Positions 38,057 through 50,839 of a stretch of DNA of 64,000 bases are shown here, piece after piece (the first letter of the stretch is position 1; each line of letters begins with the position of its first letter). The DNA comes from Calvatia gigantea. Taxonomy: Eukaryota; Basidiomycota; Agaricomycetes; Agaricales; Lycoperdaceae. Location: NCBI GenBank assembly GCA_025093985.1, contig JACAAK010000003.1:1488001-1552000 (forward strand). The letters run 5' to 3'. The notes beneath the pieces were generated by a model, which was not told the DNA's origin, searched no databases, and saw nothing but the letters and a program-made list of their open reading frames with translations. A program made the translations under genes and the position numbers.

Positions 38057-40848
38057 ATGGCAAGGCGTCACAGAAAGCGTTCAATGCGCAAAGGAACTTT
38101 CGATCCGGAGGACAAGACTCGGGTCAGGCACTCTCGCATTGGCGTATGGGACCTCTATGAAGAAATCACTCCTCGTCTCGGTTTCGTTGGATGGCCAACT
38201 TTCCAACCCCTCTTCGACGTTATTGAAAACGTTCCCTATGTCTGGCGTATGATTGTTGATGTCGCGTCGATACGCGCATGCAATGTGCTACTGCTTGCGT
38301 ATCTAATTGTGGAGCTCGCAGCCTCTCTTCTTCCCGCCCTCTCGCTATGGTTGGTTCCCTCACTCTTATTATTTCCGCGCACGGCTCACGCACAGTTCAG
38401 GTATTCAGGTCAACTTCTTGAAATTGTGAGTTGGCTTTTCTCCATCGAGCGTGATCTAACTAGTCTTAAGGTCCAAACGGCTGTTGAACACCGAACTGTG
38501 GACAAATCAGTTCTCTTCCAGGTCGCCTGTGGCCGCTTCTTATGTTCCCTCATCACGCGTATATTGCGGTATGCGAAGCAGCGCCTCGCAGTACCTCTTA
38601 ATATTCGTATCAAACAATACTATTCTGTCCATATGTTCCACGCCATGGCTCGCCTTGATCTCCCGACATTCGACAGCCCAAAAGTTCAGCGGCAGCTAGA
38701 ATCATCCTTCCCACCAAGCTCTCGTTCCAGCATTGCATGGGATACGGTCACCATGATTTTTCATATCACATCCACTGTCGTACAGCTGGTCTCTCAGCTG
38801 TCCGTCCTCGTACGCGTTCTCGGAGGTCAAAGAGATGGCCCTCTCTTGGCATTGCTCAGCTTCTCTGAGGCTTTGTTCCAGCGGGGTGCCATTCGAGAGC
38901 CTTTCTTTCATAGAGGAGGTAAAATTTCGCTCAAGTTGGACCTTTCTGTCCTCTGATCTATCCAACCAGTTTGGGCTGCAACTACCCGAGACGTTGATTA
39001 CATCCGTGGTGAAGGATTGAAGAGAGTTGTCAATGACCCTGAACATCGCAAGGAAATTACAGCAGGTGGAATGTGGCCATATCTCCTTCAAGGTAAGTGG
39101 TATCGTAACTTACAACCCCGACATTCGCTAAGCCTTAACCAGAGTATAAGCTTGGTGTTGAACGTATCAAAGATCGCGCTGGGGATTTCTGGGCAGCAGC
39201 GGCCATTAACAGAACCAAAGAACGTTTGGGTATCGTGAGTCTCCTGCAAGATCCGTTTAAAGAACTTCCCCAGGTGTGTCGTAGGTCCTTGCATTCTCAC
39301 TGCTCCTCCATATACTTACTTTATGACAGATTGTGTTTACTCTTCGTGCTATCCAATACCCTGCATTTATCCCAATCTCATTAGCCTCCCTGAATCTGAT
39401 CACGCAGACAACCCAATCCTTCACCTTCACTTTGTGGAGTCTCTTCTCCGAGACCGATTCTTTTGCAGACAAACTGACAACGGTTCGTCGATTGTACGAA
39501 GTTACCGAAATTAAAAACGAGGTTGCGGATGGAAACGTACCTTTCCCAGAAGACTCGGCGAGTCTTAAACTCGGTGTTGCCGTTGAGTTTAGGTATGCTT
39601 GGTAAAAAAAATTTAAGTCAACATCCCACGCTCACTTTCCCCCACAAACAGGAATGTTAGTTTCAAATACACGGGGTGTGAAGAATGGGCCCTCAGGCAC
39701 GTTTCTTTTAAGATAGAGAGAGGTCAATTATGTGTATGGTGTTTCCGTTCATCCTTGGGGGGCGCCTAAACAGGAATTTCGAATCCAGGTCATTGTTGGA
39801 GCCAACGGGAGTGGAAAGAGTACGATTCTCAAACTGATCTCTCGCCTTTATGACCCTGCAGAAGGAGAGATCCTGGTTGATGGACGTGATATTCGTCAGC
39901 TTCGGCTTCAAGATCTCCGACAGGCAACGTCAGTTCTATTCCAAGATTATACCCACTTCCCTCTCTCGGTATGCTACACCTGTCCTCTCCCACAGGGCCA
40001 GTTAACGCTGAGTGATCACCAGATTGCAGATAATATCGGCCTAGGTGCACCCGTTGCACCACATGCGACTAATGCGGGATATATTCAAGAGGCAGCGCGA
40101 TTGGGAGGTGCAGGGGCCTTTGTCGAAAAGCTACCCGAAGGATACCAGACATATTTGGAACGACCAGTTACAGACTACTACTCTGGACTGCCAGAAGGGA
40201 CAACAAGGTATTCTAAATCCAATTCTTTTTACAGTCTCCCCCCAGCTAAACGGGTTCAGTATTTTCGGCCGAGTTGTGGACTACGGGGCTGTCAAACTTG
40301 CAGTGGAAAGTGCCGGGGGTCCAGGAAGGGGGGTGTCCGGTGGACAGGCCCAAAGGATCGCCTTGTAAGCTATGCCAGTCGTTCTGTAGGGGACGATACT
40401 TGGTCTCATATTTTGAGGGCGCAGATCAAGAACCTTCATGAGGTCCGTCGTAGCAGACAGAGAAAGTGATAATTCCGGTGTCGGGCTACTTCTCTTCGAC
40501 GAACCCTCCGCGAGTCTGGACCCCACGGCCGAACATGGTGAATATCTCCTTTTGCGCTTGAGGTCGGTCGAGACTTACAGGTTGCTTTAGATTTGTTCGA
40601 GCGCCTACGCCACTTAAGGGGCAGTAAAACCATGGTCTTTTCGTCTCATCGGTTTGGTAACTTGACGAGGCATGCGGACCTTGTTCTGTAAGTTTTATAA
40701 TTCCCAACCAGAACAATAGCTGAAGAATCCCATTTCCAGGTTTATGAATGAATCTACTATTGTTGAGGAAGGGACGCATGACGAACTCATCAAAAAAGAT
40801 GGGAATTACGCAAAAATTTGGATGCTACAGGCTCGAGCTTTCCTCTAG
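38057..40848 (+). CDS. ABC transporter (exporter-type half-transporter)
   Basis: Starts M-A-R-R-H-R-K-R (38057) and ends at TAG 40846-40848. The first part has hydrophobic segments (for example near 38270-38380 and 39340-39430) consistent with one exporter-type membrane domain. The nucleotide-binding domain follows: G-A-N-G-S-G-K-S-T Walker A near 39800, V-L-F-Q-D Q-loop near 39935, G-V-S-G-G-Q signature near 40330, L-L-L-F-D-E-P-S-A-S-L-D Walker B near 40490-40520, and S-S-H-R-F H-loop near 40645. One membrane domain plus one ATPase domain suggests a half-transporter that dimerises. A run of roughly 40 residues between Q-loop and signature makes this region longer than in most half-transporters. 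Substrate and membrane are unknown. About eight short introns; some exon ends are approximate. Confidence 0.85.
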
Positions 40849-42171
40849 CTTGTGCAAATAGCTGAAAATTTAGGGCACCGAATTGCCATGGCCACTGGTC
40901 GGTCATTCCAGTTCCTGTTTTTCGCTGCTGGCGCGAGCTGTGACCCTCGGGCTTCCATGAAAGCCGTATCATCGTTTCCACGACTAGTCATATGCCTCAC
41001 GGTCAGGCACACCCCAGGACGTGAATTCAAGGTGTAGACTTGGAGCAACGTTCCTTCCTTGGTATATCTCTCCTCGCAGCTTTGATACTACGTTTGCTAC
41101 TTTTATGATATACCGTGCATTTATATACTCCACCAATGCCGAAGCGCTCAGTTTCCTCCAGATCTCACGTAGGCCCATCTCAAGCCGAATCCAATATTCA
41201 GTTTGCAGCTTAATGTTCTAGTCGTCCCCATCACTTCCACCTACATTCGTAGCCGCTCCCGGGAACGCTCAATATTCCTATTCACTTACTCCTGCGACAC
41301 AGGCAGCAAGGCGTAGAGTCTTCTATCACCTGGGCAACGGGGCCCGACCTAGATCCAAGCCAATTCTTTGGTCCTGGCAATGGTGTCCCCAAAATTTCAA
41401 CGCTTCAACATCCGGTACAAACAGGATTCCCCCTCGTTTCCACTGGATAGGCTGTTTGCATGGCCAAGCAAAGATATCCCAGTCTCCCCCTTGTGTTAAA
41501 TAATGCGGGTCATCATATCGCGGTGGTGGTTCACGTGCGTCCGTCTACCCATACTTCTGACTTCGCAAGTCTGGAGCCATAGGATATTGTTGTCCACTGT
41601 CCGGAAAGTATTCTCTAAGATATATCACCACCTGTAAGGCAACAAGGCGACATCTATCGAGAATTCTCCTACTGACCTATCGGCGTTGGGTAGGACGCAA
41701 CTCGAGCTCCAGTCTACATGGAAAACCTGGATAGAATATCGTGACTGCCAAGCCAACGTTCTAGAATACGCAATTACCCTCCCGTCGGTCACCGGTTACC
41801 GGTCAAGGATTTGTTGCCAGAACTTGTTGGGGGGAAGAACGTTGCGCTCGCCTTTTGTATCTGAGCTGTTCTGCATCGATTGCTGCGAAGAAATGACCAA
41901 TACAAATTTAGTACAGTCTATGTCTAGCAGATGAGACCCTGAGAAGTGAATTTGTGTTGTCCCTGAACGAGTTTTGAGGCTCTCTAGTGCTCTCTACCAC
42001 TCGCCTTCAACTGTCCTTCACGACCGGCGTTGGTCGGGGACGAGATAATTACCTGGCGCGTACATCTTAGCGACGACAAGACACCCACAGTTCCTCGTGG
42101 ACTTGTTTCTGCCGTAAGGCGACTTCCGTCTTCAACTTGCAGCTACTGCCGTTCCCTGAGCAGAATAATCA
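40849..42171. other. Intergenic region before the mitochondrial DNA polymerase gene
   Basis: About 1.3 kb of ordinary composition with short meaningless frames. No repeat or RNA gene recognised. Confidence 0.5.
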
Positions 42172-45100
42172 ATGCTCCGCCCAATTTCAAAAATATCCAC
42201 AGTTTCAACACCGACGAAGCGGATTTCAAGGAGTTTCAGCCGTTCCTCGTTGGATGGACAGGTTTTCAAACAAAAGCCAGTGGCCCCCGTTAATGTACCA
42301 TCATCAAGGCCCCTTCAACAACGACAGAAGTTGGAAAAGGGGTACAACTACGTTCCGAGAGAGCGGGATTTGGATGATGGACATCCTCAAAAGCGTGTGT
42401 ATACTCAGTCTAGGTGAATCCACCCATTGATTCATGTCATTCATCTAGTCAAGAGGAATGAAGTAGGTGTGCAGCTTCTCTCGCGTCAATTACACGACCA
42501 GGTCTTCCGCAATGTCTCCTTTCCGACGCCTCCCCCCTCTTACGTTCAAATTGCGAAAGAGCACTTAGAAATGCACAATCTTGACCCTGCACAGGGCTCC
42601 TTGCTGCCAGATGTCGGCTTCCGTCTACCTCCTCTTCAAGGTGCCAACCTTGATGAGCACTTCTATCGTCTGGGTTCGCACGTTGCAGAACCATGGCTAC
42701 GTCAGGCCAAATTATTTTCTTCCATTGAACTCCCTCCAAAACCAGAATACTGGGAAATTCGAAGTGGGTGGACAAAGTATACCTATATGCCTGATGGAGC
42801 GAGCTACAGCGAGCCGGTGGTTTTCCCAATGCACGACGGGCGACCCGAAGAAATGTTTGCGTTTGATGTGGAGACAATGCCAAAGAATCATCCTTACGCT
42901 ATCATGGCATGTGCAGCGTCTTCTAATGCGTGGTATTCGTGGATTTCGCCCTGGTTGCTCGAAGAAACAGATGACCCTAAACAGCTGATTCCGCTGGGCG
43001 GTTCAAATGTGCCACGCATTGTGGTTGGTCATAATGTGTCGTATGACCGGGCTCGTGTTCTGGAGGAGTACAATGTTGAAGGAACGGCAACTCGGTATCT
43101 TGATACTATGGCGCTTCATGTTGCTGTAACTGGAATATCTTCCCATCAGCGACCAGAGTGGATGAAATACCGCAAGTCGAAGGAGAAACAGTTGCAGCAA
43201 CAAGACGAAGCTATTGAGGTTATGTACGACCTTATTCGTCAAGTTGAAGAACGAGAGAAAGAAGAGGGGGACTCAATGAAGAAGGAGGAGATGCGGCGCG
43301 TCAGAGAGGAGATGACGGAAAGTGTCAATCGGATGTCGGAGGATATGGACGAGATAGTGAACGAAGATAATGAGGCCGCTGAGGAGAAAAGATGGGAGGA
43401 CCTGACGTCAGCCAATTCGCTCAAGGATGTGGCAAAACTTCATTGTGGTATTTTGATGAACAAGGAGATCCGGAATGACTTCATGACTTTAACACCTCAG
43501 GATGTCCGAGATAACATTCATGACTATCTCGATTACTGCTGTTCGGATGTCGACATCACTCATCGCGTATTTGCCGTCGTTCTCCCTGCCTTCCTCAAAG
43601 CTTGTCCCCACCCTGTATCGTTTGCGGGTGTCCTGGAGATGGGCTCGGGTTTCCTAACTGTAAACCAAGAATGGGAGCGTTACTTAGGAAAAGCCGAAGG
43701 TGTTTACAGGCAGATGGAAGAAGGCATTAAACAGAAGCTAAAGGGGATGGCGGAAGATGCGCGCCAATTGGCGGGCGAACCGGAAAAATGGCAACAAGAT
43801 CCATGGCTGAATCAGTTGGATTGGACACCAAAGGTGGCGAGCAAATCCCGAGGAATAATTAGCCACTCGCAGGTGTGTGCATCCATCTACTTTATGTTGT
43901 TCCTACTGATCATTATGCCAGTCCACAGAATTAGAACCTCCTCCATCGCAAGCCCAGTCGTCGTTGTCTGGGCGGCCCGCTTGGTATCTGGGTATTCACT
44001 CCGACCCCCTGGGTCAGAAGGCTCTGGAGCGCGTACTCCCGTATCTGCTCAAGTTGTCCTATGACGGGTTCCCTGTCAGTTATAACAACAAGGACAAATG
44101 GCATTATCTCAACGGAACGGGAGAACTCTGTCGATTTGGTAGCGCCACTAAACAACGGGCTACACAACTGTTCTCATCTCGTCATGCATTGACGTGGATC
44201 AAAGATGGTCGGTTGTCGTCCACCGATACCGAGCTAGTTGAACAGATTTCCCGGGGTATCAAGACACACGACGTGGAAGAGAAAACAAGAAACCTTGCAG
44301 AAAGGGTTCTTCGAGATTCCAATTCCCAAGAGGACCCTTGGTTGTCGCATTTGGATTGGCGTGTCCTTACAGAGGGCGAGGAGGCAACACCCGAACGCAA
44401 ACGGACACACAAATCCAAACCTATTAAACCACCACCCGTGCATTGGCCCAAATGGTACTGGGAGGCCGCGAAACCTAAAAAAGGGATGCCTCCTGGCACA
44501 CTTGATATCACAGTTCGCAATCGCATCGCTCCTCTCCTACTGCGGTTGTCCTGGCTAGGATGGCCATTATTCTATTCTCGTGAACACGGTTGGACTTACC
44601 GCATCCCTCCAGGCGGGCAACATACTACCCGTTCCCAGCCGCTTTCTTTCTATGATGACGCTGATAGTGCGCTAGGTGACATGACACTGCATGGCAGGTA
44701 TCAGTTCTACAAACTCCCGCACAAGGATGGTGAGAAGGCAAATGTGGGAAGCCCCCTCGGAAAGACGTTCATCAAGTATGCACAGGATGGAACGCTACAA
44801 AGTCCTGGAGATGAAGCCAAAGAGGCTCTTGATATGAACGCGCAGTGCAGTTATTGGATTAGTGCGCGAGACCGCATTATGAACCAACTGGTCATTTGGC
44901 AAACTAATGCCAGGAATCTTGGTTTTACCACTCAGCCAAACGAGGAGAACAAGTGGGGTATCATTTTGCCTCAAGTCATCACGATGGGTGCCGTCACACG
45001 ACGAGCTATTGAGAAAACGTGGTTAACAGCCAGCAATGCAAAAAAGAATCGTGTTGGGTCGGAACTCAAAGCCATGGTCCGCGCACCGGAGGGTTATGCG

Positions 45101-46288
45101 ATCGTTGGGGCGGATGTGGACTCGGAGGAATTGTGGATCTCAAGTTGCATGGGGGATGCCCAGTTCGGATTACACGGTGCGACTGCTCTCGGGTGGATGA
45201 CGCTCGAGGGTACCAAAGCCGCGGGAACCGATTTGCACTCGAAGACCGCTAGTATTCTTGGGATCTCGCGTGATGCTGCCAAAGTTTTCAACTATTCCCG
45301 TATCTACGGTGCAGGGCAAAGGCACGCCCAACTTCTGCTCTTACAGTCCAATCCTTCAATGGAACCTGAGCAAGCGCAAAAATTAGCACAGAACCTCTAT
45401 GCATCAACCAAAGGCAAGAATACCCATCGCTCCGATATATTCGAGCGTAAATTTTGGTTTGGTGGATCCGAGAGCTACGTGTTTAACAAGCTCGAGGAAA
45501 TTGCCCTCTCAGATAACCCACAAACACCAGCGCTGGGTTGTGGTATTACACACGCCCTATCAAAGAAACACCTTCCGAAAACTTTCGGCTCGGATTACAT
45601 GACATCGCGTATCAACTGGGTTGTTCAATCCTCCGGTGTTGACTATCTCCACCTCCTCATTGTTTCTATGCAACACCTTATCAAGAAATATAATATCCAC
45701 GCTCGATACCTTATCTCGGTGCATGACGAACTACGGTACCTCGTCAAGGAGGAAGACAAGTATCGTGCCGCACTTGCTCTCCAAATTGCGAATCTATGGA
45801 CGCGTAGTGTATTCGCGTACAAGCTCGGTATGGACGACCTACCCCAGGGCGTCGCGTTCTTCTCGGCAGTAGATGTCGATCGCGTCCTGCGCAAAGAAGT
45901 CGATATGACATGTGTTACACCCTCGCAACCGGAGCCCATCCCACCCGGTGAAAGTCTAGACATTATCAGAGTGCTAGAAAAGACGAATGGGGGGACTCTA
46001 ATGCCCGATGGGAGTCCCATGTCTACTGAACAACCGAAATTAGAGGAATACAAAGGTCACTTGGATGGGTATGCCCAGCCGAACTACCTTATCCACCGGT
46101 CGAAGAGTGCAGCCTTTCTGAGAGCGCAAGCCACAACCGATTTCGCGGAGGTCAAAGGGCTGGCGCAAAACGCCTATGGAAAGAAGTTTAATGGTGAAAT
46201 TCCGAAGCCAAGGAGGAAGAAAACACCCTTGGGAAACGGGGATATCGATTGGTCGGAGATGGTGGAGAGGTTGTTGAAGAGGACGTGA
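42172..46288 (+). CDS. mip1: Mitochondrial DNA polymerase gamma (Mip1/PolG)
   Basis: Three exons (42172-42394, 42449-43872 and 43922-46288) give 1337 residues, normal for fungal Mip1. The first 40 residues are Ser/Thr/Arg-rich and lack acids until the 30s, as in a mitochondrial targeting sequence. The 3'-5' exonuclease begins with F-A-F-D-V-E-T-M-P (about residue 212). A long charged coiled-coil-like spacer (about 313-390) follows exonuclease motif II, before N-S-L-K-D-V-A. Polymerase motif A is G-A-D-V-D-S-E-E-L-W (about 944), motif B is R-D-A-A-K-V-F-N-Y-S-R-I-Y-G-A-G (about 1000) and motif C is V-H-D-E-L-R-Y-L-V (about 1150). It replicates mtDNA. The gene is convergent with Get3, 233 bp away. 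Confidence 0.95.
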
Positions 46289-46521
46289 AGCTTTTCATTT
46301 CCATTTTTGAACCTTTTTTCATTGCCTGCGTTAAGCTGTTCCCTTCGTTTCCGCACCCCTTCATTTGGCATTTGAACACTTTGGCTTAACTTATTGTGTA
46401 CCATCGTTATACTTTGTATAGTGCAGTAGTAAATGTAATAATCCCCCATCAGAATGGAATCTGTTATTCGTTCGTCCGCCTGATTGCAGATGTCATTACA
46501 CCAAGCACATTAAACGGTCGT

Positions 46522-47947
46522 CTAATCTTGAGTTGGGACATAAGGTTCGACAAGCATCTTGCTGAACTCTTTGAGTTTCTCTGGACCCCGCACTTCTTCA
46601 GTCAGAAGGGGGAGCAGAATGATATGGAAGAATTCGTCATAAAGTTCGTGTGCTTCGTTGAGGTATTTCTGCTGCATCTTGTGACGGACACTACAGTGTT
46701 CGCAATTTGAGCCTGAGACGATGAGGTCATTTGGGAGCTGCAAGGTGAGACACGACCTTACTCTTCTTGGGGAACAGAAGCTGGTTTACAACTATATTGT
46801 GGGTGTCAATTTCATATGTGGTCAGTTCTTGAACCAGACGCTCTGTTTCGTAGAGAGACAAGAATTCGGATATGCAAACGCAGACGAATGTCGTTTTTTC
46901 CTTGAGAGTGACGTGAGCACAGGCCGAGGTAATATAATACTTGCAGACATACGGGGTCCTTAAATTGAGTGTTGACTTCTGTGATGATGGATCGCATAGA
47001 TTCAAGCTTAGCGAACATGTCTTCTTGGGAACCACTGTCACCGCCCATCATAGAGGACATCTAACTAGGATTAACGATAGCGCGGAGCAGCAAGATCAAG
47101 AGTCGGGACATACCTGATTGATCATAGGACCAAAGCGTGAACCAAGGCTGCTCAACTTGCCTAATGCCTTCTCTAGAACAGCAGGGAACGACAAGAAACG
47201 GAGGGTGTGGCCAGTAGGAGCGGTATCAAACACAATGACATCGTATTCCATCGACTTGACATGTCTACAGAGAAAATCAGTTTCTTTCCTCACGATACCT
47301 GGGGCAGAATGGCGAGATACTTCATGATTTCCGCGAAGCCCATGGCTTCATCAACACCAGGAATAGCGAAAGCAAGGTCTTGCATCATGGAACCCATCAT
47401 GCCATTCTGGTCGGCTGGAAGACCAATGAGTAGACCTATGTTTCCGGGGTAGTGAAACACACACAGTTTTCAACCATCTCTTGGATCGCGCTCGTTGGGT
47501 CAATTTCCATTGCGTGTAAGTTGTCAAAACCATTGACTTTCGTCGCATCTTTTCCAAACTTCTGGCCGAAGGCATCTGACAAGTTGTGTGCCGGATCAGT
47601 GGACTGGGCGAGAGGGAAGTGGAGGTATCAGCTCCAGAACATGACATCCGGACGTTACACGCACGATTAGTAGCACGGACTTCCTGACTTTTGCGAGTTG
47701 GATGGCAAGCGAACATGACGTCGTAGTTTTCCCTAATTACAAGGGCAAGTGAGCAGTTGATGATGTATCAACGTTGTTCTGGCCTGACCTACACCGCCCT
47801 TGCCACCTTTTGTGGACGGATATTCAGTCAATAAGCACAGTTAAGTAGTAGAGAGTGCATACCACAGAATATCCATCTGAGAGTGGTTTGGTCAATGATG
47901 TTCTGCAGAGTAGGCGGAAGAAGTTCGCTACTAGCCATACTAGCCAT
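46522..47947 (-). CDS. get3: Get3/ArsA-family ATPase for tail-anchored protein targeting
   Basis: The cytosolic ATPase that delivers tail-anchored proteins to the ER Get1/Get2 receptor. The start is ATG at 47947 ([10 protein letters not shown]); the frame continues upstream without another ATG. Exons 1-3 are 47947-47863, 47806-47789 and 47732-47665, so an 18-nt exon 2 encodes most of the P-loop G-G-K-G-G-V-G-K-T. Then come [10 protein letters not shown], the switch motif [12 protein letters not shown] (about 47215), a Met-rich M-S-S-M-M-G-G substrate-groove segment (about 47050) and C-E-H-C (about 46700), the zinc Cys pair that joins the dimer. It ends V-E-P-Y-V-P-T-Q-D. It is divergent from SRP68. 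Confidence 0.94.
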
Positions 47948-48004
47948 GGGATTGGTGGAAGATGAAGCAAGAGACTCGCTAGTCACCGGCACCCTTCTTT
48001 GACT

Positions 48005-50186
48005 ATGGCCACCATCCACTTCCACGGTAATTCCTTTCTATTCACTCTCGCTCTGTTATTAATTCCTCGTAGCCCTGCAGCTGGCCAACCAGCAGCGTAA
48101 TGCGTATGGCTTGCGATACAATGACTACACAAGATATAGGTAATTACCCAACCACTTAATATCACCAATAGGTGATGATGTGCCACCAGGAAGCATTGTA
48201 CCAACCGCACGCACCGCCTACGTTCCACGCTCAAAATGACACATGGAAAGGGGCGTGAATTCAAAAAATTGCCTCCCATTATTCCGGAGATAATAAAGGA
48301 GAGACAGTGAGCACGATCTGACGTTGGTCGGTGGTCATTCATTTGACTATCTTCGTAGCCTGGAACTACTCCTCTTTGAGGCAGAACGCGCGTGGTCCTA
48401 CTCCCAAGACCTTATCAACCAATCCCTTCTCCCAGCTAACAAAGATCGCACGAGCATACTGCGCCATTCAGCAACAGGACGTTTCCGCCGTGCGGTGCAC
48501 TGGTCCACCCAACTATTGTCCCACTGTCAAGTCCTTTACGCCAATTCTCGCCTCTCTGCTGAGGGATTCCTTGAGGCGACAATATACACCATCACTATCA
48601 ATGGGCGCTTCTTTCGTTACAGAGAAGAGTTTGAGGATGCAGTCGTCCAGCTCAGTGTGGCCCGCTCCTTGCTCGACGAACTAGCTGCTGCAGCACAAAC
48701 AAGCAGGGATCAAGCCCTTGCTGTCCTCTTCGCTGACGAGATTGGCCCGGAGATACGCTATTGCGCTCATGAACTCGGGCGAAACAGGTCCTATGATGTC
48801 GATAGCATCGTCGCCGAACTCGCACCTAAATTCCGTAACGCAATTGTCGAAAACTGTGACGATGTTGTTAAGAAACTTCACGCTGAAGGGCGTGGTGAAC
48901 AGAATGATGGCCACCAGAAGAAACTCCGGGAATTGTTGTGGGAGGAGCAGCCCGTTCCTGTCCGAAACCCCGAGCTAGTCGATGTCTTACTGAAGGTCCA
49001 GGGAGCTAAAGAAAAGCTCATCGGCCAAGCCACAGGTGATTGTACTACCGAAGGGAATAAGCTGGCTGGAGAGAGACAATCGAAGAAGGGTGTCGCCGCT
49101 TATGATGCAATCCTCTCTGCGCTGAGCGATGCAGAAGACGTTGCTCGAAAGCTTGTTGAAGCGCAACAGGTAAGCAAGTCGCTCACAGTCCCCAGCAGCC
49201 CAAGGCATCTAACCTTCTATAGCTAAGCAGCGGGGGCTCACCTGGCCCTGTTACAGGAAGTCGTGATATCCACTTCGTACACGCCTATATCATCTACCAA
49301 CTCCTCTCCCATCGCATCCAGCGGGACCTCTTATTGACGTCCATACTCCTTGCCTCCCAGAGTCCCCCAAGAGGTTCCTCCAAACACTCGATTAAATCTG
49401 AACAAGTCGACACCCGTTTATACCCTGCGGTGGTCAAACTACTTGAGGCAGTCGTGCAAAGTTTAGACCAGATGCGCACTCTCAGCATTGTAGATGATAG
49501 CCCCGATTTGGCGTCAGCTGTAGAGGCCAGGTTGACTTTCACAAAAGCCCGAAGGTAATGTTATCTTTGTTCCTGCGTTATGTATGACTTAGATTTTGGG
49601 CGCTAGGTGCTTCTATCTCGCCCGCTGCTATGCTCCGATCAGGAAACATGCAGAGGCCCTCACACTTCTCCAGCATGCCACAATTCACATCCGGGAAACA
49701 TCTAACACACTCTCTATCCTCACACACAATCCTGTTTCATCCACCACTATCCGCGACTTCTTCACCCTCTCGGTTGATGATGTTAAATCACTTGAAGATG
49801 AGCTCGCTCATGATTCCCTCCAATACAAACGCGATTGGTTCGGCTACAATGGTGGATCAACAACTAAAAACCCGAAGGAGCACGAAAAACCGACTTTCTT
49901 CAATATCGCACTGAACTATGTCCCTTTGAATATGGATCAATTACAGAAGAGGGCTGGGAAGATGACTCCTGTCCCCAATACTCCCACTAGTGTACCCAAT
50001 ATCCGCGCTGCCGCACCGGTCGCTGCGCCAGTTTCCGCGAAACTTGCGCAAGGGGAGGTTTCACCAGAGAAGAAACCGACTGCAAGGACGAAAATTGAGG
50101 AGGCGCGCCCCCCTACTCCTGAACCGCAGACACCTGCCCGTGGCGGTATTAGTAGTTTGTTAGGAGCTTGGTGGGGAAGAAGTTGA
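48005..50186 (+). CDS. srp68: Signal recognition particle subunit SRP68
   Basis: Six exons (48005-48026, 48073-48139, 48190-48306, 48359-49169, 49223-49554 and 49607-50186) join in frame to 642 residues. SRP68 binds SRP RNA with SRP72 and serves co-translational targeting to the ER. The N-terminus [25 protein letters not shown] and [13 protein letters not shown] is the conserved RNA-binding start; [10 protein letters not shown] follows. The rest is helical TPR-like, and the last 100 residues are Pro/Thr-rich ending [11 protein letters not shown]. The start was chosen because it makes the three first small exons read straight into the conserved block. Confidence 0.92.
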
Positions 50187-50839
50187 GGGTGTTAAAAACG
50201 GTATCGCCTTTTCCGGTAGGCATCTAATCTCCCTTGATAGTCAAAAGATGTACGGATTTTGTACGCCGGTAAGCAGATGGAAGTAAATAAATTACACCTT
50301 CACATACAGTAGGTTCAAAGGCATCTGATGGACAGCAATCTTCGAACCCTTCGTAAGAATTAGCAAGCGGCCAACATTGAGCGGCTCAACTTTTTTTCTC
50401 CCGCTAGCGCACTGCAGGATCTCAGTCCCAACATGGTAGGAGGGTATTTAATGAAGTGAGCTTATCCCGTCCTGTCTCTGTCTTCTCGTACCGTGGTTCA
50501 CCCGCTTATATGTTTTCTTCTCCTGTGCAGAGTTTACATGCCCTAATTCGCTGTTAGAAAAAAATTTCAATTAATGTTTTAATCTGAGGATTTATCGTTT
50601 CGCACACCCGGATATTTACCGCAGAAGCTTGAACCTCTTCTACAGGATCCTAAATCTTTGCAAGCGTGGTTCATTGGGGGTCACCCTGTTGCACCAATGG
50701 ATACCACTCATTCACCATACCCTTAAGAGTGTAAAGAATTTTGTAGTGTAACCCAGCTTGTTCTTTGAATAATAACTATAGTACTCGTAAATCATGAACA
50801 AAAGCTGCCTCATTGCATCATAAGTAAATCAGAAGTTGC
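50187..50839. other. Convergent spacer between SRP68 and Ku80
   Basis: About 650 bp, AT-rich around 50540-50840. No gene; a TTCGAACCC word near 50342 is not part of a tRNA. Confidence 0.6.

Noticed and set aside
42449..42883. Minus-strand frame opposite the start of polymerase gamma
   Set aside because: It is a shadow of conserved polymerase coding sequence on the plus strand.
47947..48025. Longer Get3 N-terminus beginning at 48025
   Set aside because: That codon is GTG, and the stretch overlaps the first exon of SRP68 on the other strand. The first ATG in frame is at 47947.
50330..50380. tRNA gene suggested by a GGGTTCGAA word on the minus strand
   Set aside because: There is no matching A box and no cloverleaf around it. 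A similar word near 23110 failed in the same way.
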